A DNA stretch of 15,230 nucleotides. Origin: JBJXHG01 sp046160865 (GTDB taxonomy: Bacteria > Planctomycetota > UBA1135 > GCA-002686595). The stretch spans positions 1-15,230 of the forward strand of contig JBJXHG010000086.1 of NCBI GenBank assembly GCA_046160865.1, read 5' to 3'. The position numbers were made by a program, and so were the translations under genes. The notes below the pieces were generated by a model. That model was not told where the DNA came from. It saw only the letters and a list, made by a program, of their open reading frames with translations, and made no database searches. Shown piece after piece: positions 15,079-15,230 of this stretch (within the stretch, counting starts at the first letter, position 1; every line of letters begins with the position of its first letter).

Positions 15079-15230
15079 GGCCCGCATTTCTCACTACGTC
15101 CTGCTGCGTTCGCGCCAACTCGCTCGGCGCGGCGTTGTTGGATCGGAATCGATCCTTGCTGACCAAGCAGGTCACCTCCGGTCGATTCCGATGCAACGCC
15201 TTGCTCCGAACGCGCCGGCGCAACCTCGCG
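15079..15230 (-). repeat. Dispersed repeat, long palindromic copy (B), cut by window end
   Basis: This copy is inverted relative to 9100-9180 and carries 71 extra bases (15108-15178). Within it, TCGGAATCGA (15143-15152) and TCGATTCCGA (15182-15191) are perfect inverted repeats. Weaker pairing extends outward through GGCGTTG/CAACGCC to about 45 bases per arm. The loop holds a small stem TGACC/GGTCA. The window ends inside the element, so its full length is unknown. No gene is supported here. Confidence 0.6.

Noticed and set aside
15131..15200. Palindrome with GTTGGAT resembling part of an integron attC site
   Set aside because: attC needs RYYYAAC first and GTTRRRY last. Here the GTT-type box comes first and the AAC-type box last, one of them breaks the consensus on either strand, and no integron cassette structure is present.
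14882..15223. Minus-strand open frame of 113 codons at the window end
   Set aside because: It overlaps the anti-sigma 3' end and the palindromic repeat, is Arg-rich, and has no ribosome site or recognisable motif.

Overview
The window is very GC-rich (about two thirds G+C by eye). It reads as chromosome from a free-living bacterium with large two-component, sigma-54-type and ECF sigma signalling sets. Myxococcota or Planctomycetota would fit, but no marker here fixes the phylum. Seven genes look complete or complete within the window, one tRNA is present, and two regions are visibly decayed.

Region 1 (1-4257) is a damaged heavy-metal efflux locus. A P1B-type Zn/Cd ATPase enters from the left edge, with its phosphorylation motif altered from DKTGT to DKTRT. 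It is followed by a collapsed czcCBA-like RND efflux operon. Two out-of-frame pieces of a CzcC/TolC-type outer-membrane protein run straight into the last ~695 codons of a CzcA-type pump. No adaptor (czcB) or N-terminal third of czcA remains.

Region 2 (4383-8220) holds an exported lipoprotein of the alkaline phosphatase superfamily and an orphan hybrid histidine kinase (PAS-GAF-HisKA-HATPase-REC). In the phosphatase the segment that is C-terminal in PafA precedes the catalytic core, so it appears circularly permuted.

Region 3 (8221-9902) holds a small hemerythrin-like protein on the minus strand, then a repeat copy. Next is the scar of a type I restriction-modification island: an hsdS 5' end with a nonsense codon joined to an hsdR 3' end. 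The scar lies just downstream of a tRNA-Asp(GTC) gene, with a cluster of three hairpins in between.

Region 4 (9989-12807, minus strand) is a two-gene operon of a membrane histidine kinase and an NtrC-family regulator, overlapping by ATGA. The regulator has GALSGA in place of GAFTGA.

Region 5 (12808-15230) begins with a large imperfect inverted repeat (12843-13007). An ECF-type sigma factor and a zinc-finger, single-pass anti-sigma factor follow, again overlapping by ATGA. A terminator-like hairpin and a second, longer copy of the region 3 repeat (inverted, palindromic) end the window.

The most unusual items are the permuted phosphatase, the DKTRT ATPase beside a collapsed efflux operon, the R-M scar at tRNA-Asp, and the two repeat families. 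All calls come from reading the sequence and from remembered family motifs; no database search was possible.
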